64,000 nt of DNA from Companilactobacillus versmoldensis DSM 14857 = KCTC 3814 (GTDB lineage: Bacteria > Bacillota > Bacilli > Lactobacillales > Lactobacillaceae): NCBI RefSeq assembly GCF_001434295.1, contig NZ_AZFA01000010.1, forward strand, positions 24,409 to 88,408, read 5' to 3'. The notes beneath the pieces are model-generated. The model did no database searches. It was not told the DNA's origin and worked only from the letters and a program-made list of their open reading frames with translations. Below, piece after piece: positions 1-7,892 of this stretch (the first letter of the stretch is position 1; each line of letters begins with the position of its first letter). The position numbers were made by a program, and so were the translations under genes.

Positions 1-284
1 TCGGATCGACGGCAATCGTAAAGATGATCTGATTGCCACCAGTAACTAAATTAGTGGGCGTATCTTGATACATCCAATCTTCAACGAATTGTTCTTTGAC
101 CGCCGGTCCAACCACGAAACCGGCCACCTGGCCGTCACTGCGGGCGACCAAGAAAGTCTCCGCTAATTTATCGATCCGTTGACGGTACTGGGTCTCCGTT
201 CCTGCTTCTGCTTGATTGAACCCCATTTGCTCGACCCGCAAAATTTCTGGCAGATCTTTTAAAATAACTTGCGTGATTTTCATA
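1..284 (-). CDS. GNAT-family N-acetyltransferase, N-terminal part
   Basis: Partial gene cut by the window edge. Reading from the ATG at 284 gives about 94 residues beginning MKITQVILKD, with a strong ribosome site (GGAGGG) just upstream. The translated pattern (ILRVEQMGF, then a core strand FLVARSDGQVAGFVVG and later IIFTIAVDP) matches the first half of the GNAT acetyl-CoA fold, where the last motif begins the strand that binds the cofactor. The acetyl-CoA P-loop itself lies beyond the window, so the substrate cannot be named. It is downstream of the glutamine amidotransferase gene on the same strand but separated from it by a terminator. Confidence 0.75.
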
Positions 285-321
285 AGTCGCCCTCCTATCT
301 GTGTACTAATCTCATCATATC

Positions 322-346
322 AAAAAAGCCCGAATTAATCGGGCTT
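322..346 (-). terminator. Rho-independent terminator after the amidotransferase gene
   Basis: Inverted repeat AGCCCG-aattaat-CGGGCT. On the minus strand it is followed by six T, fitting termination of the amidotransferase transcript before the GNAT gene. Confidence 0.8.
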
Positions 347-361
347 TTGCTAATTTTTAAA

Positions 362-1063
362 TCACTTATCTTCTACTATATAATCTAACAATTTATACAT
401 GACAGTTTTATTTTCAGCTGGGACTGGTTGTGCCAAAATATCAGTCGGCGTCTGCTTCAAGTCATTTTGATGCAAGGCATACTTCCAGTCATTTTGATGC
501 AAGGCATACTTCCAGTCATTTACGACCATCTCACGAACATTATCAGCTTTCGGTTCAAAGTGGAATTGCAAACCAAGCACGTTTCCTCCCAATATGAAGC
601 CTTGATTCCGAACTAAATCGGAACTGAATAATAATTCCGCCTGATTGGGAATTTCGCACATTTCTTCATGCCAGTGTAATGCGATCATTTTTGGTGGTAA
701 ATCAGGGATCTGTTGACTCTTCAAGTAAACCGGTGCCCAGCCGACTTCTTTGGCTTGGGCCTTTTTGACTGAATAACCGAGTGTCTTTGCGATTTGTTGG
801 GCGCCGAAACAGGCTCCAAAGATTGGTTTGTGATAATTCAAAAGCTGGCTGATCAGGACACGTTCCTGCTTGATCCAGCCGAGATTGTCGTTAGGACTCA
901 TGGGACCGCCCAGAACGACTAACATATCAGTCTCTTCTGCGGTGGGCAAAATTCCAAATTGATATGGATGGTAGACATACATCTGATGACCGTGCTTATT
1001 TGACCAATCTTGAATCGAGCCTGGTCCTTCATTTGGTGTGTGCTGTAAAACATTTATCCTCAT
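362..1063 (-). CDS. Class I glutamine amidotransferase-like protein
   Basis: About 233 residues from the ATG at 1063, which has an AAAGGG site; the frame is open further upstream but without support. Seen: LGGPMSPND near residue 52, the nucleophile elbow GACFGAQQ with Cys85, and QFHFE with His168 and Glu170, completing the Cys-His-Glu triad of class I (GATase1) amidotransferases. Members of this stand-alone family resemble GMP synthase amidotransferase subunits and act on glutamine or gamma-glutamyl compounds; the actual substrate is not known. Near the C-terminus nine residues (NDWKYALHQ) are repeated exactly, from a 27-bp tandem duplication. It is divergent from the nitroreductase gene. Confidence 0.8.
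   Translation of the reverse strand: MRINVLQHTPNEGPGSIQDWSNKHGHQMYVYHPYQFGILPTAEETDMLVVLGGPMSPNDNLGWIKQERVLISQLLNYHKPIFGACFGAQQIAKTLGYSVKKAQAKEVGWAPVYLKSQQIPDLPPKMIALHWHEEMCEIPNQAELLFSSDLVRNQGFILGGNVLGLQFHFEPKADNVREMVVNDWKYALHQNDWKYALHQNDLKQTPTDILAQPVPAENKTVMYKLLDYIVEDK
463..516. repeat. 27-bp perfect tandem duplication inside the amidotransferase gene
   Basis: Two adjacent identical 27-nt units at 463-489 and 490-516. The length is a multiple of three, so the frame is kept and nine residues (NDWKYALHQ) are encoded twice. Confidence 0.95.
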
Positions 1064-1213
1064 AATACCCTTTCTATCAACGGCAGTCTTGATTTTGGCT
1101 ACGCCTGCAATTGCCAATAATATCCCTATTATAAAACTTTCATTTTTTTATACCAATTAAAAATTATTTTTAGTTTTATAATGAAGTTAGCACGTAATTT
1201 TAGGAGGTATTTT

Positions 1214-1672
1214 ATGGAAACTTTGAAAATGTTAAATGCACGTAAGGCGGTCCGTCAATACAGCGGTCAAATCGACGACGACCAACTCAAACAAATTTTG
1301 ACGGCCGGCAACGAAGGTCCCGTTGGCATGGGTGAATACAAGAATTACCGTTTGACAGCTATTCAAGATCCAGAAATTCTTCAAAAGTTAAATGGCATTT
1401 ACGAAGCCCCAACCGTCATCGTCGTTTCAGCTAAAGACCCTGGCCCAATGGAATATATTTCGATCGGAGCTATCGTCCACAATATGGAATTAGCAGCCGA
1501 GGACCTCGGACTCGGAGCAAATTACAACATGGCCAGTGTTAAATCGATCCCAAGCGATGCTTTGCCAAGTGGATTCACTGGCGTATTCGCCTTGACGGTC
1601 GGTCAAACCGATCAACAGTTCACTTCGAGAAACATCGCTCCCCACCGTATCGAATCCAATATCGTCAAGTAA
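1214..1672 (+). CDS. Nitroreductase-family protein (short form)
   Basis: 152 residues from the ATG at 1214, preceded by TAGGAGGT; an upstream in-frame start at 1181 lacks a ribosome site. The N-terminus METLKMLNARKAVRQYSG has the R-(A/S)-x-R pattern that contacts FMN phosphate in nitroreductases, and later GAIVHNMELAAEDLGLGANY is the family's conserved central helix. These enzymes reduce nitro compounds, quinones or flavins with NAD(P)H. At 152 residues it is shorter than the usual 200 or so. It is followed after 27 bp by a tautomerase gene, and the two are probably co-transcribed. Confidence 0.8.
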   Translation: METLKMLNARKAVRQYSGQIDDDQLKQILTAGNEGPVGMGEYKNYRLTAIQDPEILQKLNGIYEAPTVIVVSAKDPGPMEYISIGAIVHNMELAAEDLGLGANYNMASVKSIPSDALPSGFTGVFALTVGQTDQQFTSRNIAPHRIESNIVK

Positions 1673-1699
1673 ATTTTTACTAGGAAAGAGCAAATAATT

Positions 1700-2089
1700 A
1701 TGCCAATGATGAAAATCGACATGTACAAAGGACGCAATAAAGAACAGATCAAGCAGATCTTAGATATCGCTTATCAAGTTTCGACCAAAGAATTCCACTT
1801 ACTGCCCCATGACCGCTATCAAATCGTCACGCAACATGATCCCGAAGAAATGGTCATCGACGACGTAGGACTTGGATTCAATCGCAGCCAAGACTTCTTG
1901 ATGTTCAGCTTAACTTCCAGCCCACGGACACGTGAAGAAAAAGAGAATTTCTACAAGAATTTAGTGGCCGAGCTACACGACCAGACTGGCATATCGCCTG
2001 AAGACGTCATGATCAATATTACCCCAAACACCAAGGAAGATTGGAGTTTCGGTAATGGCGAAGCACAATTTTTGAATGGTAAGCTTTAA
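1700..2089 (+). CDS. Tautomerase-family protein (4-oxalocrotonate tautomerase/MIF fold)
   Basis: 129 residues. The mature protein would begin with proline (M-P-M-M-K-I-D), the catalytic N-terminal proline of the tautomerase superfamily. The length fits the longer tautomerase_2 class rather than the 60-residue 4-OT enzymes. Typical segments are GRNKEQIKQILD and, near the end, MINITPNTKEDWSFGNGEAQ. The role is presumably isomerisation of an enol/keto compound; the substrate is unknown. It sits directly after the nitroreductase and ends at the stop of the convergent LysR gene, so the two gene ends abut with no intervening terminator visible. Confidence 0.85.
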   Translation: MPMMKIDMYKGRNKEQIKQILDIAYQVSTKEFHLLPHDRYQIVTQHDPEEMVIDDVGLGFNRSQDFLMFSLTSSPRTREEKENFYKNLVAELHDQTGISPEDVMINITPNTKEDWSFGNGEAQFLNGKL

Positions 2090-2956
2090 TCAACGTTCAA
2101 AAACATCTTTAACAATATTTTCATACGTTGCAGCAAAATAACTATTTTTCAAAAAGACTAGGTTAATAGGATGTAAGATTTGAAATCCTTGAAGATCTAG
2201 TCTTTTTAGTTTGCCTTGCCTTAACTTCTCTTCCACTAAGGAACGATAAATAAAACTGATGCCACGGTTTTCTTCCAGCAACTGCACGATAACAGTTGGA
2301 CTGGCGATCTCAACGATATGCTCAAAGTCATTGATCCGATAATTCTGGGTACCGAGCCAATGTTCAAAGATCTCCCGACTACCAGAACCTGGTTCACGAA
2401 CAAAGATATTCTCTTGGAACAATTGATCGATAGTTGGATGCTCGAACTCCACTTGGTTATTGGCAACACAAATGAAGTCTTCATTTTGAAGGAAGATCGA
2501 GTCGAATTCCTTTTTATCAAAATTACCCTCGACTAAGCCAAAATCGATCTTACCTTGACGGAGCTTTTTTAAAATCTGGTCAGTATTGTTGATCTCTGAA
2601 GTAACGATCTTGGACCTGCCTGACAATTGATGAATGAATCTCGGCAATAAAGTCGAACTCAATGACAAGGTGCAGCCCATTTTCAGGTGACTTTGTTCAT
2701 CGTCTTGCTGCAGATTATCGAGAAATTTTTGACTTTCGATATCTAATTGATTGACGAATTTAGCCAATTTTTGACCGCTGGCAGTCAGCCTGATTTTACG
2801 TTTCGACTTATCGACCAAGACTAAATCCAGTTCGCTCTCTAAGGAATTTATTTGTTGTGAAACAGCAGGTTGCGTGATGAATAAACGATTAGCCGTTTCC
2901 GTATACGACCCAGTTTGCGAAAGCATCGCTAGAGTTAAAAAGCGTTTATCGAGCAT
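2090..2956 (-). CDS. LysR-family transcriptional regulator (YeiE/CysL-like)
   Basis: 288 residues. The N-terminal winged helix-turn-helix is clear: LAMLSQTGSYTETANRLFITQPAVSQQINSLE spans roughly residues 8-39. The rest is the LysR effector domain. It is divergent from a YeiH-type transporter gene across a 103-bp gap that contains a LysR-type palindrome. The same regulator/transporter pairing (yeiE beside yeiH) is known from Escherichia coli, so control of the neighbouring exporter is the simplest reading. The effector is not evident from sequence. The ATG at 2956 has an AGGAGGA site. Confidence 0.85.
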   Translation of the reverse strand: MLDKRFLTLAMLSQTGSYTETANRLFITQPAVSQQINSLESELDLVLVDKSKRKIRLTASGQKLAKFVNQLDIESQKFLDNLQQDDEQSHLKMGCTLSLSSTLLPRFIHQLSGRSKIVTSEINNTDQILKKLRQGKIDFGLVEGNFDKKEFDSIFLQNEDFICVANNQVEFEHPTIDQLFQENIFVREPGSGSREIFEHWLGTQNYRINDFEHIVEIASPTVIVQLLEENRGISFIYRSLVEEKLRQGKLKRLDLQGFQILHPINLVFLKNSYFAATYENIVKDVFER

Positions 2957-2970
2957 AGTTTCCTCCTTAT

Positions 2971-2985
2971 ATAAGTTTTGCTTAT
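2971..2985. promoter_or_regulatory. LysR-type palindromic operator
   Basis: ATAAG-ttttg-CTTAT, a perfect 5-bp inverted repeat with the T-N11-A layout of LysR-type sites, between the divergent LysR and YeiH genes and 15 bp before the LysR start codon. Suits autoregulation plus control of the transporter. No binding data. Confidence 0.55.
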
Positions 2986-3059
2986 GTTAAAATAACAAAT
3001 TCTAATTTTTACTTATGGTAATTTTATAATACTATTTTAATTACGCAAGGAGGGACAAT

Positions 3060-4082
3060 ATGTATTTAAAATTATTTGAACGGGGATTTTACTATGCGCT
3101 AGCGATGACCCTAGTCTGTTCGCTACTAGGGACAGTTTTAGGAGGTCTGCCCTACCTCTCGATCATTGGCGCACTGGTGATATCATTGATACTGGGCATG
3201 CTGTTTCAATTTTACCGCCCAGCTATCGATAAAGCGGAAGTTGGCATTGGCTTTATCTCCAATAAATTTTTACGTTTAGGAATCATCTTGCTTGGTTTCA
3301 AGTTGAACTTGATCGACCTAGCAAATGCTGGTGTCAAAACGATCCTAGTAGCAGTGGTCGTGGTGACTGGCGTGATCATTTTAACTTATAACTTGGCCCG
3401 CAAATTCGGCGTCAGTAAGCAACTGGCAATTTTGACCGCTAGTGGTACGGGAATATGTGGTGCCGCCGCCGTCATGGGTATCTCGCCACAGATCAAGGTC
3501 GACAAGAAGGACGAGAAGGCTAAGCACAACGACGAAGTTTTGGCCGTGGCCATCGTGGCTATTTTAGGGACCGTCTTTACCTTAATCGAGATTGGTCTGA
3601 AGCCTTTATTGCACATGTCACCTTCTCAATTCGGTATCATGGCTGGAGGCTCATTGCACGAGATCGCCCATGCAATCGCAACTGGTGGGGCTGGTGGTCC
3701 AGTCAGCCTTGATACAGCTATCATCACTAAGCTATCGCGGGTCTTGTTGTTAGCCCCAGCAGCTTTGATCATTGGTATCTGGTATCAACATTCCGAAAAG
3801 AAAAATAACAATGGTGCCAAGCAAAAGCTACCTATCCCTTGGTTCATGGCTGGATTCATCTTGGCCAGCATCATTGGGACTTTCGTTCCGATGTCACAAG
3901 GAGTGCCCGACTTATTAGTTAAGCTGGCTTACTTAGTACTCGGTATGGCAATGGCCGCCCTAGGTATGACTGTGAATTTCAAGGCTTTCTTGAGTTCCGG
4001 TAAAAATGCTGTTGTCGCAGCCTTTTCAGCCTCGGTGATCTTATTAGTCTTCATGATCATCGTCAGCAAAATTTTCTTTTAA
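3060..4082 (+). CDS. YeiH/UPF0324-family membrane transporter (putative sulfate exporter family)
   Basis: 340 residues, almost entirely hydrophobic, with about ten membrane helices. Characteristic segments of the family are the ALIISLILGML-like first helices, LRLGIILLGFKLNL (around 83-96), SGTGICGAAAVMG (around 133-145) and GGSLHEIAHAIATGGAGG (around 196-213). The family is annotated as putative sulfate exporters, although experimental support is thin. GGAGGGACAAT precedes the ATG. A hairpin after the stop may end the transcript. The divergent LysR gene probably regulates it. Confidence 0.85.
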   Translation: MYLKLFERGFYYALAMTLVCSLLGTVLGGLPYLSIIGALVISLILGMLFQFYRPAIDKAEVGIGFISNKFLRLGIILLGFKLNLIDLANAGVKTILVAVVVVTGVIILTYNLARKFGVSKQLAILTASGTGICGAAAVMGISPQIKVDKKDEKAKHNDEVLAVAIVAILGTVFTLIEIGLKPLLHMSPSQFGIMAGGSLHEIAHAIATGGAGGPVSLDTAIITKLSRVLLLAPAALIIGIWYQHSEKKNNNGAKQKLPIPWFMAGFILASIIGTFVPMSQGVPDLLVKLAYLVLGMAMAALGMTVNFKAFLSSGKNAVVAAFSASVILLVFMIIVSKIFF

Positions 4083-4091
4083 TTATTTACT

Positions 4092-4128
4092 CAATGACGT
4101 CAAAGTAGCGTCATTGGGGACTTTTTTT
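4092..4128 (+). terminator. Terminator after the YeiH-type gene
   Basis: CAATGACG/CGTCATTG stem with a TTTTTTT tract a few bases after it. Confidence 0.65.
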
Positions 4129-4209
4129 GAGTAAAAACGTAATTAGACTGGTTTCAAGCCTGTGCTGTGATACGATAATGTAAAAGATTTTAGGAGGAGA
4201 CTACTGCCG

Positions 4210-5046
4210 TTGAAGTCATTCAATATTTTTAAAATCGTTCAAAAAATGTTTTCTAAGATCGACTGGGAAGCTTTAGCTGAACACGTCACGACCGTTGTTT
4301 TGCAACTAATTTTCTTAACAATCGTCTTGTTATTGATCAATTGGATCGGCAAGAAAGTCATTCGACATATCTTCAATAACAACTGGCGCCCGACAGCTAA
4401 GATCCCGCCAAAGAAACTGAACACCATTTATACCTTAGTTTTGAACGTCTTTAAATATGTTCTGTTCTTCTTTTGGATCTATGCCGTCTTGTCGGCTCTA
4501 GGCATCCCTGTTGGCACCTTGATAGCCGGGGCTGGGATCTTCAGTTTGGCGATAGGTCTTGGAGCCCAAGGTTTCGTCTCTGATATGGTCAATGGTTTCT
4601 TCATTTTGATCGAGCAACAGATCAGCGTCGGCGATATGATCAAGACCAACAATATCGAAGGCCAGGTCACTTATGTCGGGATTAGAACGACTCAAGTCAG
4701 AAGTATCGACGGAACACTCAACTTCATCCCCAATCGAAATATCACTAGCGTCAGCAACAAATCCCGCAACGATATGCAGGCAATGATGGAGATCCCAATT
4801 TATACCAGCGGTCCGATCGACAAGATCACCGACATCGTGACCGATATCAATCAAGGGCTGGACATTCAAGCCCTGCAGATCACTAAACGCCCTTACATCG
4901 TTGGCTTTTCCAACCAAAACGATGGCACCTTAGTTTTACAAGTGGCAGCCTACACTAAGCCAGGCGCCCAATTTCAAGTTAGAAATGACTTATTAAAACA
5001 ATATTTAACGGCTCTCAAAGCAGCCAAAATAGACTTACCTAAGTAG
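4210..5046 (+). CDS. Small-conductance mechanosensitive channel (MscS family)
   Basis: 278 residues with a TTG start at 4210; AGGAGG lies about 12 bases upstream, a rather long spacing. Three predicted membrane helices (about 27-45, 70-92, 96-125) are followed by the MscS beta domain. The pore-lining third helix and its exit read GLGAQGFVSDMVNGFFILIE, the MscS signature, then QISVGDMI. The protein opens on hypo-osmotic shock to release solutes. It matches the short three-helix form. Transcription appears single-gene, with terminators on both sides. Confidence 0.9.
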   Translation: MKSFNIFKIVQKMFSKIDWEALAEHVTTVVLQLIFLTIVLLLINWIGKKVIRHIFNNNWRPTAKIPPKKLNTIYTLVLNVFKYVLFFFWIYAVLSALGIPVGTLIAGAGIFSLAIGLGAQGFVSDMVNGFFILIEQQISVGDMIKTNNIEGQVTYVGIRTTQVRSIDGTLNFIPNRNITSVSNKSRNDMQAMMEIPIYTSGPIDKITDIVTDINQGLDIQALQITKRPYIVGFSNQNDGTLVLQVAAYTKPGAQFQVRNDLLKQYLTALKAAKIDLPK

Positions 5047-5093
5047 AAAGATGGCAAATTCGATAAAAAGAATTAGCCATCTTTTGCTTTTTA
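5047..5093 (+). terminator. Terminator after mscS-type gene
   Basis: AAGATGGC and GCCATCTT arms about 20 nt apart, then a T-rich tail. Confidence 0.7.
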
Positions 5094-5149
5094 AAATAAA
5101 TATTTGTATTATGATGAGTTTAGTAACTCACAACAAGGAGGAAGCAACT

Positions 5150-5797
5150 ATGGAATTTGAAAAAGTTGTTAAATCAAGACACTCTGTCAGAAATTTTACC
5201 GACCAAGCCGTGAGCAAACAAACTATTTGTGAGATAATCGAAATCGCACAACAATCGCCTTCTTGGTTCAATTCGCAACCTTGGAAAGTTTATGTAGCGA
5301 TGGACAAATTACTCGAAAACATCAAAACTGAATGCTCGAAGAACAATCGGGCCAAAAAACCTGCTGAGCCTGATTTTCCCGTGATGGATCGCAATGAATG
5401 GAATGTCCGGACGAAGGCAAATATGGAGAAGTGGCGTCACGATATCGTTCATCATCTGTCTGACTTTGACGATACGCAAAATGAGGCGGGGCTATCATTG
5501 TACAATGCGCCGGTCATTTTATATTTGACTATCCCAAAAAATTCTTCGCTCTGGTCGGTCTTTGATGCTGGCTCGTTTGGCCAGACTATCATGTTGACGG
5601 CTAAGGACATGGGTCTAGACACGTTGCCGAATTACAATAGCGTTCGTTTTCCTAAAATCGTTCGTCATCAATTGGGCATTCCTGACAGTGAGACTTTAGT
5701 CGTGGGAATCTCGTTGGGATACGCCAAGGATGCCACGCCTAACACGCACTCGACAGGACGTGCGACTTTGGACGACGTCTTAAAATTCAACAATTAG
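5150..5797 (+). CDS. Nitroreductase
   Basis: About 215 residues from the ATG at 5150 (AAGGAGG upstream); the longer open frame from 5051 overlaps the terminator and is rejected. MEFEKVVKSRHSVRNF carries the R-x-S-x-R FMN-phosphate motif, QQSPSWFNSQPWKV is the family helix, and LPNYNSVRFP plus LVVGISLGYA form the C-terminal signature. Expected activity is FMN-dependent NAD(P)H reduction of nitroaromatics or quinones. Ten bases separate it from a MarR regulator gene, so the two form an operon in which the regulator probably senses the reductase substrate. Confidence 0.88.
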   Translation: MEFEKVVKSRHSVRNFTDQAVSKQTICEIIEIAQQSPSWFNSQPWKVYVAMDKLLENIKTECSKNNRAKKPAEPDFPVMDRNEWNVRTKANMEKWRHDIVHHLSDFDDTQNEAGLSLYNAPVILYLTIPKNSSLWSVFDAGSFGQTIMLTAKDMGLDTLPNYNSVRFPKIVRHQLGIPDSETLVVGISLGYAKDATPNTHSTGRATLDDVLKFNN

Positions 5798-5807
5798 GAG
5801 GAATATA

Positions 5808-6257
5808 TTGAAATATCAATTTCCGAAAAAAATAACTGACCAATTGGCCATCGTGGCAGAAATGCAAACTACCTACTTAGCAGCTCGCCTGCAAAAAATC
5901 GATCTAGATTTGCCAATGTCGAAACTGCTTCGCCAGATTGCTGACAACCCTAATATTTCTGAGGGAGAAATCGCTGAAGCAATCAATTTTCAACCTGTGT
6001 CAATTTCGCATATGGTCGATCAACTCGAAAAGCGGTCTTTAGTGGTCAAGGTGACGAATTTAGTCGACCAACCTGATGTCCAAGTCAGCTTGACTGCTGA
6101 TGGCGATATCGTGATGAAAAAGGTAACCGAAATATCGAGCGACTTGACCCGCTTGATCAGTCCTTGCGTTGAAGGCGAGGGAATCGTCGACATTTATACT
6201 TATTTCAAATTACTTAAAGAACAACTTCAAGTCCTAGACATTGTCGAAGACGAATAA
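5808..6257 (+). CDS. MarR-family transcriptional regulator
   Basis: 149 residues from a TTG at 5808 with GGAGGAATATA before it. The winged-helix core includes LLRQIADNPNISEGEIAEAINFQPVSISHMVDQLEKRSLV, followed by the wing (VSLTADGDIVMKKV). The family represses or activates genes for detoxification and responds to phenolics or oxidants. Its position immediately after the nitroreductase suggests self-regulation of this two-gene operon. Confidence 0.85.
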   Translation: MKYQFPKKITDQLAIVAEMQTTYLAARLQKIDLDLPMSKLLRQIADNPNISEGEIAEAINFQPVSISHMVDQLEKRSLVVKVTNLVDQPDVQVSLTADGDIVMKKVTEISSDLTRLISPCVEGEGIVDIYTYFKLLKEQLQVLDIVEDE

Positions 6258-6296
6258 AAAATAGCACTGAACTCGGATGAGTTCAGTGCTATTTTG
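6256..6296. terminator. Bidirectional terminator between marR-type and DUF2798 genes
   Basis: Long stem ATAGCACTGAACTC-ggat-GAGTTCAGTGCTAT, A-rich before and T-rich after, between convergent genes. Confidence 0.85.
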
Positions 6297-6305
6297 ATAT
6301 CTCTC

Positions 6306-6812
6306 TTAAACTTCTTCTTCGATTGTTTCGGCTTCAGCTTTCTTGCTGGCAGCTTTTTGCATTCTTCCCAATACTTCACGAGCAATTGGTCCAACAATCA
6401 ATAGCTGCAATGGCAAAGCAACAATCAAGTTGAAAATCCAAGTATGACCATAAGTAGCTAAGACATGTCCATTAGTCAATTCACCTTCAACGGCGATACC
6501 GAAAAATGACATCAAGGTAACCATACCTAAAACCATCAATACTGAAATAGTGATACCGATCAAAACGGTCTTTTTCTTCATATATTCATTGATGATATAT
6601 TTGAAAGCCAATCCTTTTGCAATTGGTCCAACGATCAATAGATCCAAAATAATGGCAACAAATAGACCTAGTGGATAACCTTTTAGAATTGCTAGCGGTA
6701 AATCAGCACTGATCCCCTGTGCCATAGCAACATTATATCCAGTCATTACCAGCACCATCAATCCAGCCATGATGGCAGTAAAAACAATCTCTTCTTTTAA
6801 ATTACGTGGCAT
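6306..6812 (-). CDS. DUF2798-family membrane protein
   Basis: 168 residues, four predicted membrane helices arranged as two copies of a similar unit: a first half with ILKGYPLGLFVAIILDLLIVGPIAKGLAF and a second half with WIFNLIVALPLQLLIVGPIARE. The repeated LLIVGPIA motif is the mark of DUF2798. The biochemical role of the family is unknown. The C-terminal tail is charged (KKAEAETIEEEV). The ATG has a GGAGGG site. It is monocistronic between terminators. Confidence 0.85.
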   Translation of the reverse strand: MPRNLKEEIVFTAIMAGLMVLVMTGYNVAMAQGISADLPLAILKGYPLGLFVAIILDLLIVGPIAKGLAFKYIINEYMKKKTVLIGITISVLMVLGMVTLMSFFGIAVEGELTNGHVLATYGHTWIFNLIVALPLQLLIVGPIAREVLGRMQKAASKKAEAETIEEEV

Positions 6813-6947
6813 ATTTCGCCCTCCTATGTTTAGTGACAGAGTTTAAATATAGCACGTTAAAAATTTCTTCATAAGTTACATTTTGATTACAATTTTATAA
6901 TAGCGCTTGCATTGAAAAACCGGGCGTGACTTTAAGTTCAATAACCT

Positions 6948-6985
6948 AAAAAAATGATGCCATTAATTTTGGCATCACTTTTTTT
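6948..6985 (-). terminator. Terminator after the esterase gene
   Basis: GATGCC-N10-GGCATC stem flanked by A7 and T7 runs; works on either strand, needed here by the minus-strand esterase gene. Confidence 0.75.
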
Positions 6986-6988
6986 CTC

Positions 6989-7891
6989 TTAAAATATTTT
7001 CTTAGCATAATGTTCAAACTGTTTACCACTTGACTGTGGCGAATGACTACCACTTTTTTGCTTATAGTATTGGAGATTATCATGATTGAATTCAGGTAAT
7101 TTCCACATTGCTTCTATTTGGGGAGTCATCGAAATACTGGTGCTGTCATTTACACCAACAGCTGCCATTATTTTAAATGGCAAATTGGGTTCCACTTGTT
7201 CAGCCAATTTATCAGCCGTTCTTTTAGTAGCAACGATCCCGCCATCTTCAGTGATCGTCCAGCTATCCCCTGCCATTGGCAAGAAACTACTGAAGTAATT
7301 TAAATCATTTTCGAAAACGTACCATGTGGTGATAGCACCCATGGAAAATCCTCCAAAAGCTCGATGTGCACGTGATTGCTTAAAGCCATTGCTATCAGCG
7401 GTTTTGGCAAAGGTATGATACTTTTGTTCAACTGCAGGCATCAGATCTTCAGTTAATTCTTTTTCAGCAAAAGCTTTGTTTAAAGGTCTATCTGGATAAT
7501 AATCAGAACTGACGAATTTTCTGCTTGGATAGTAGGTTGGAAAAACGACGATGGTGTTTTTCAAATCGGCATTACGATCCAAGCCATCCAGAATTTGTTG
7601 GAAATTGCCATCTTGGTAAAAATCGTCAACTGCTTCAGACGAGCCATGCATTAAATATACGATGTCATGTTCCTTTTTGTCATCGTAATTTTTTGGTAGA
7701 TATACCAAAGCTTTCTTTGAGTATTCTTTATGCTGATAACTCGTTTGATAGCTGATGGTCTCAGTCGTTCCTTGATCATCTTTTTCTGATTGCGAATCAC
7801 GGTCCTTATCAGACTCGTTACTTCTAAAAATCAAAGCTGACATCAAAATCACTCCTAACAATATGACGAAAATATATTCATGTTTGAGCAT
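6989..7891 (-). CDS. Membrane-anchored or secreted alpha/beta hydrolase (esterase D/feruloyl-esterase-like)
   Basis: 300 residues. An N-terminal hydrophobic segment (about 6-23) without a lipobox cysteine suggests a membrane anchor, followed by a charged, low-complexity linker (about 24-45). The hydrolase domain has VYLMHGSSE (oxyanion region), the nucleophile elbow GGFSMGAI with Ser183, and a late SGSHSPQ likely to hold the catalytic His. This resembles the esterase family that includes feruloyl esterases and esterase D; the natural substrate is unknown. It starts one base after the MFS stop codon, so the two are translationally coupled. Confidence 0.8.
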   Translation of the reverse strand: MLKHEYIFVILLGVILMSALIFRSNESDKDRDSQSEKDDQGTTETISYQTSYQHKEYSKKALVYLPKNYDDKKEHDIVYLMHGSSEAVDDFYQDGNFQQILDGLDRNADLKNTIVVFPTYYPSRKFVSSDYYPDRPLNKAFAEKELTEDLMPAVEQKYHTFAKTADSNGFKQSRAHRAFGGFSMGAITTWYVFENDLNYFSSFLPMAGDSWTITEDGGIVATKRTADKLAEQVEPNLPFKIMAAVGVNDSTSISMTPQIEAMWKLPEFNHDNLQYYKQKSGSHSPQSSGKQFEHYAKKIF

Positions 7892-7892
7892 A

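Noticed and set aside
4498..4917. 139-codon minus-strand ORF
   Set aside because: Mirror frame of the mechanosensitive channel gene, with no ribosome site.
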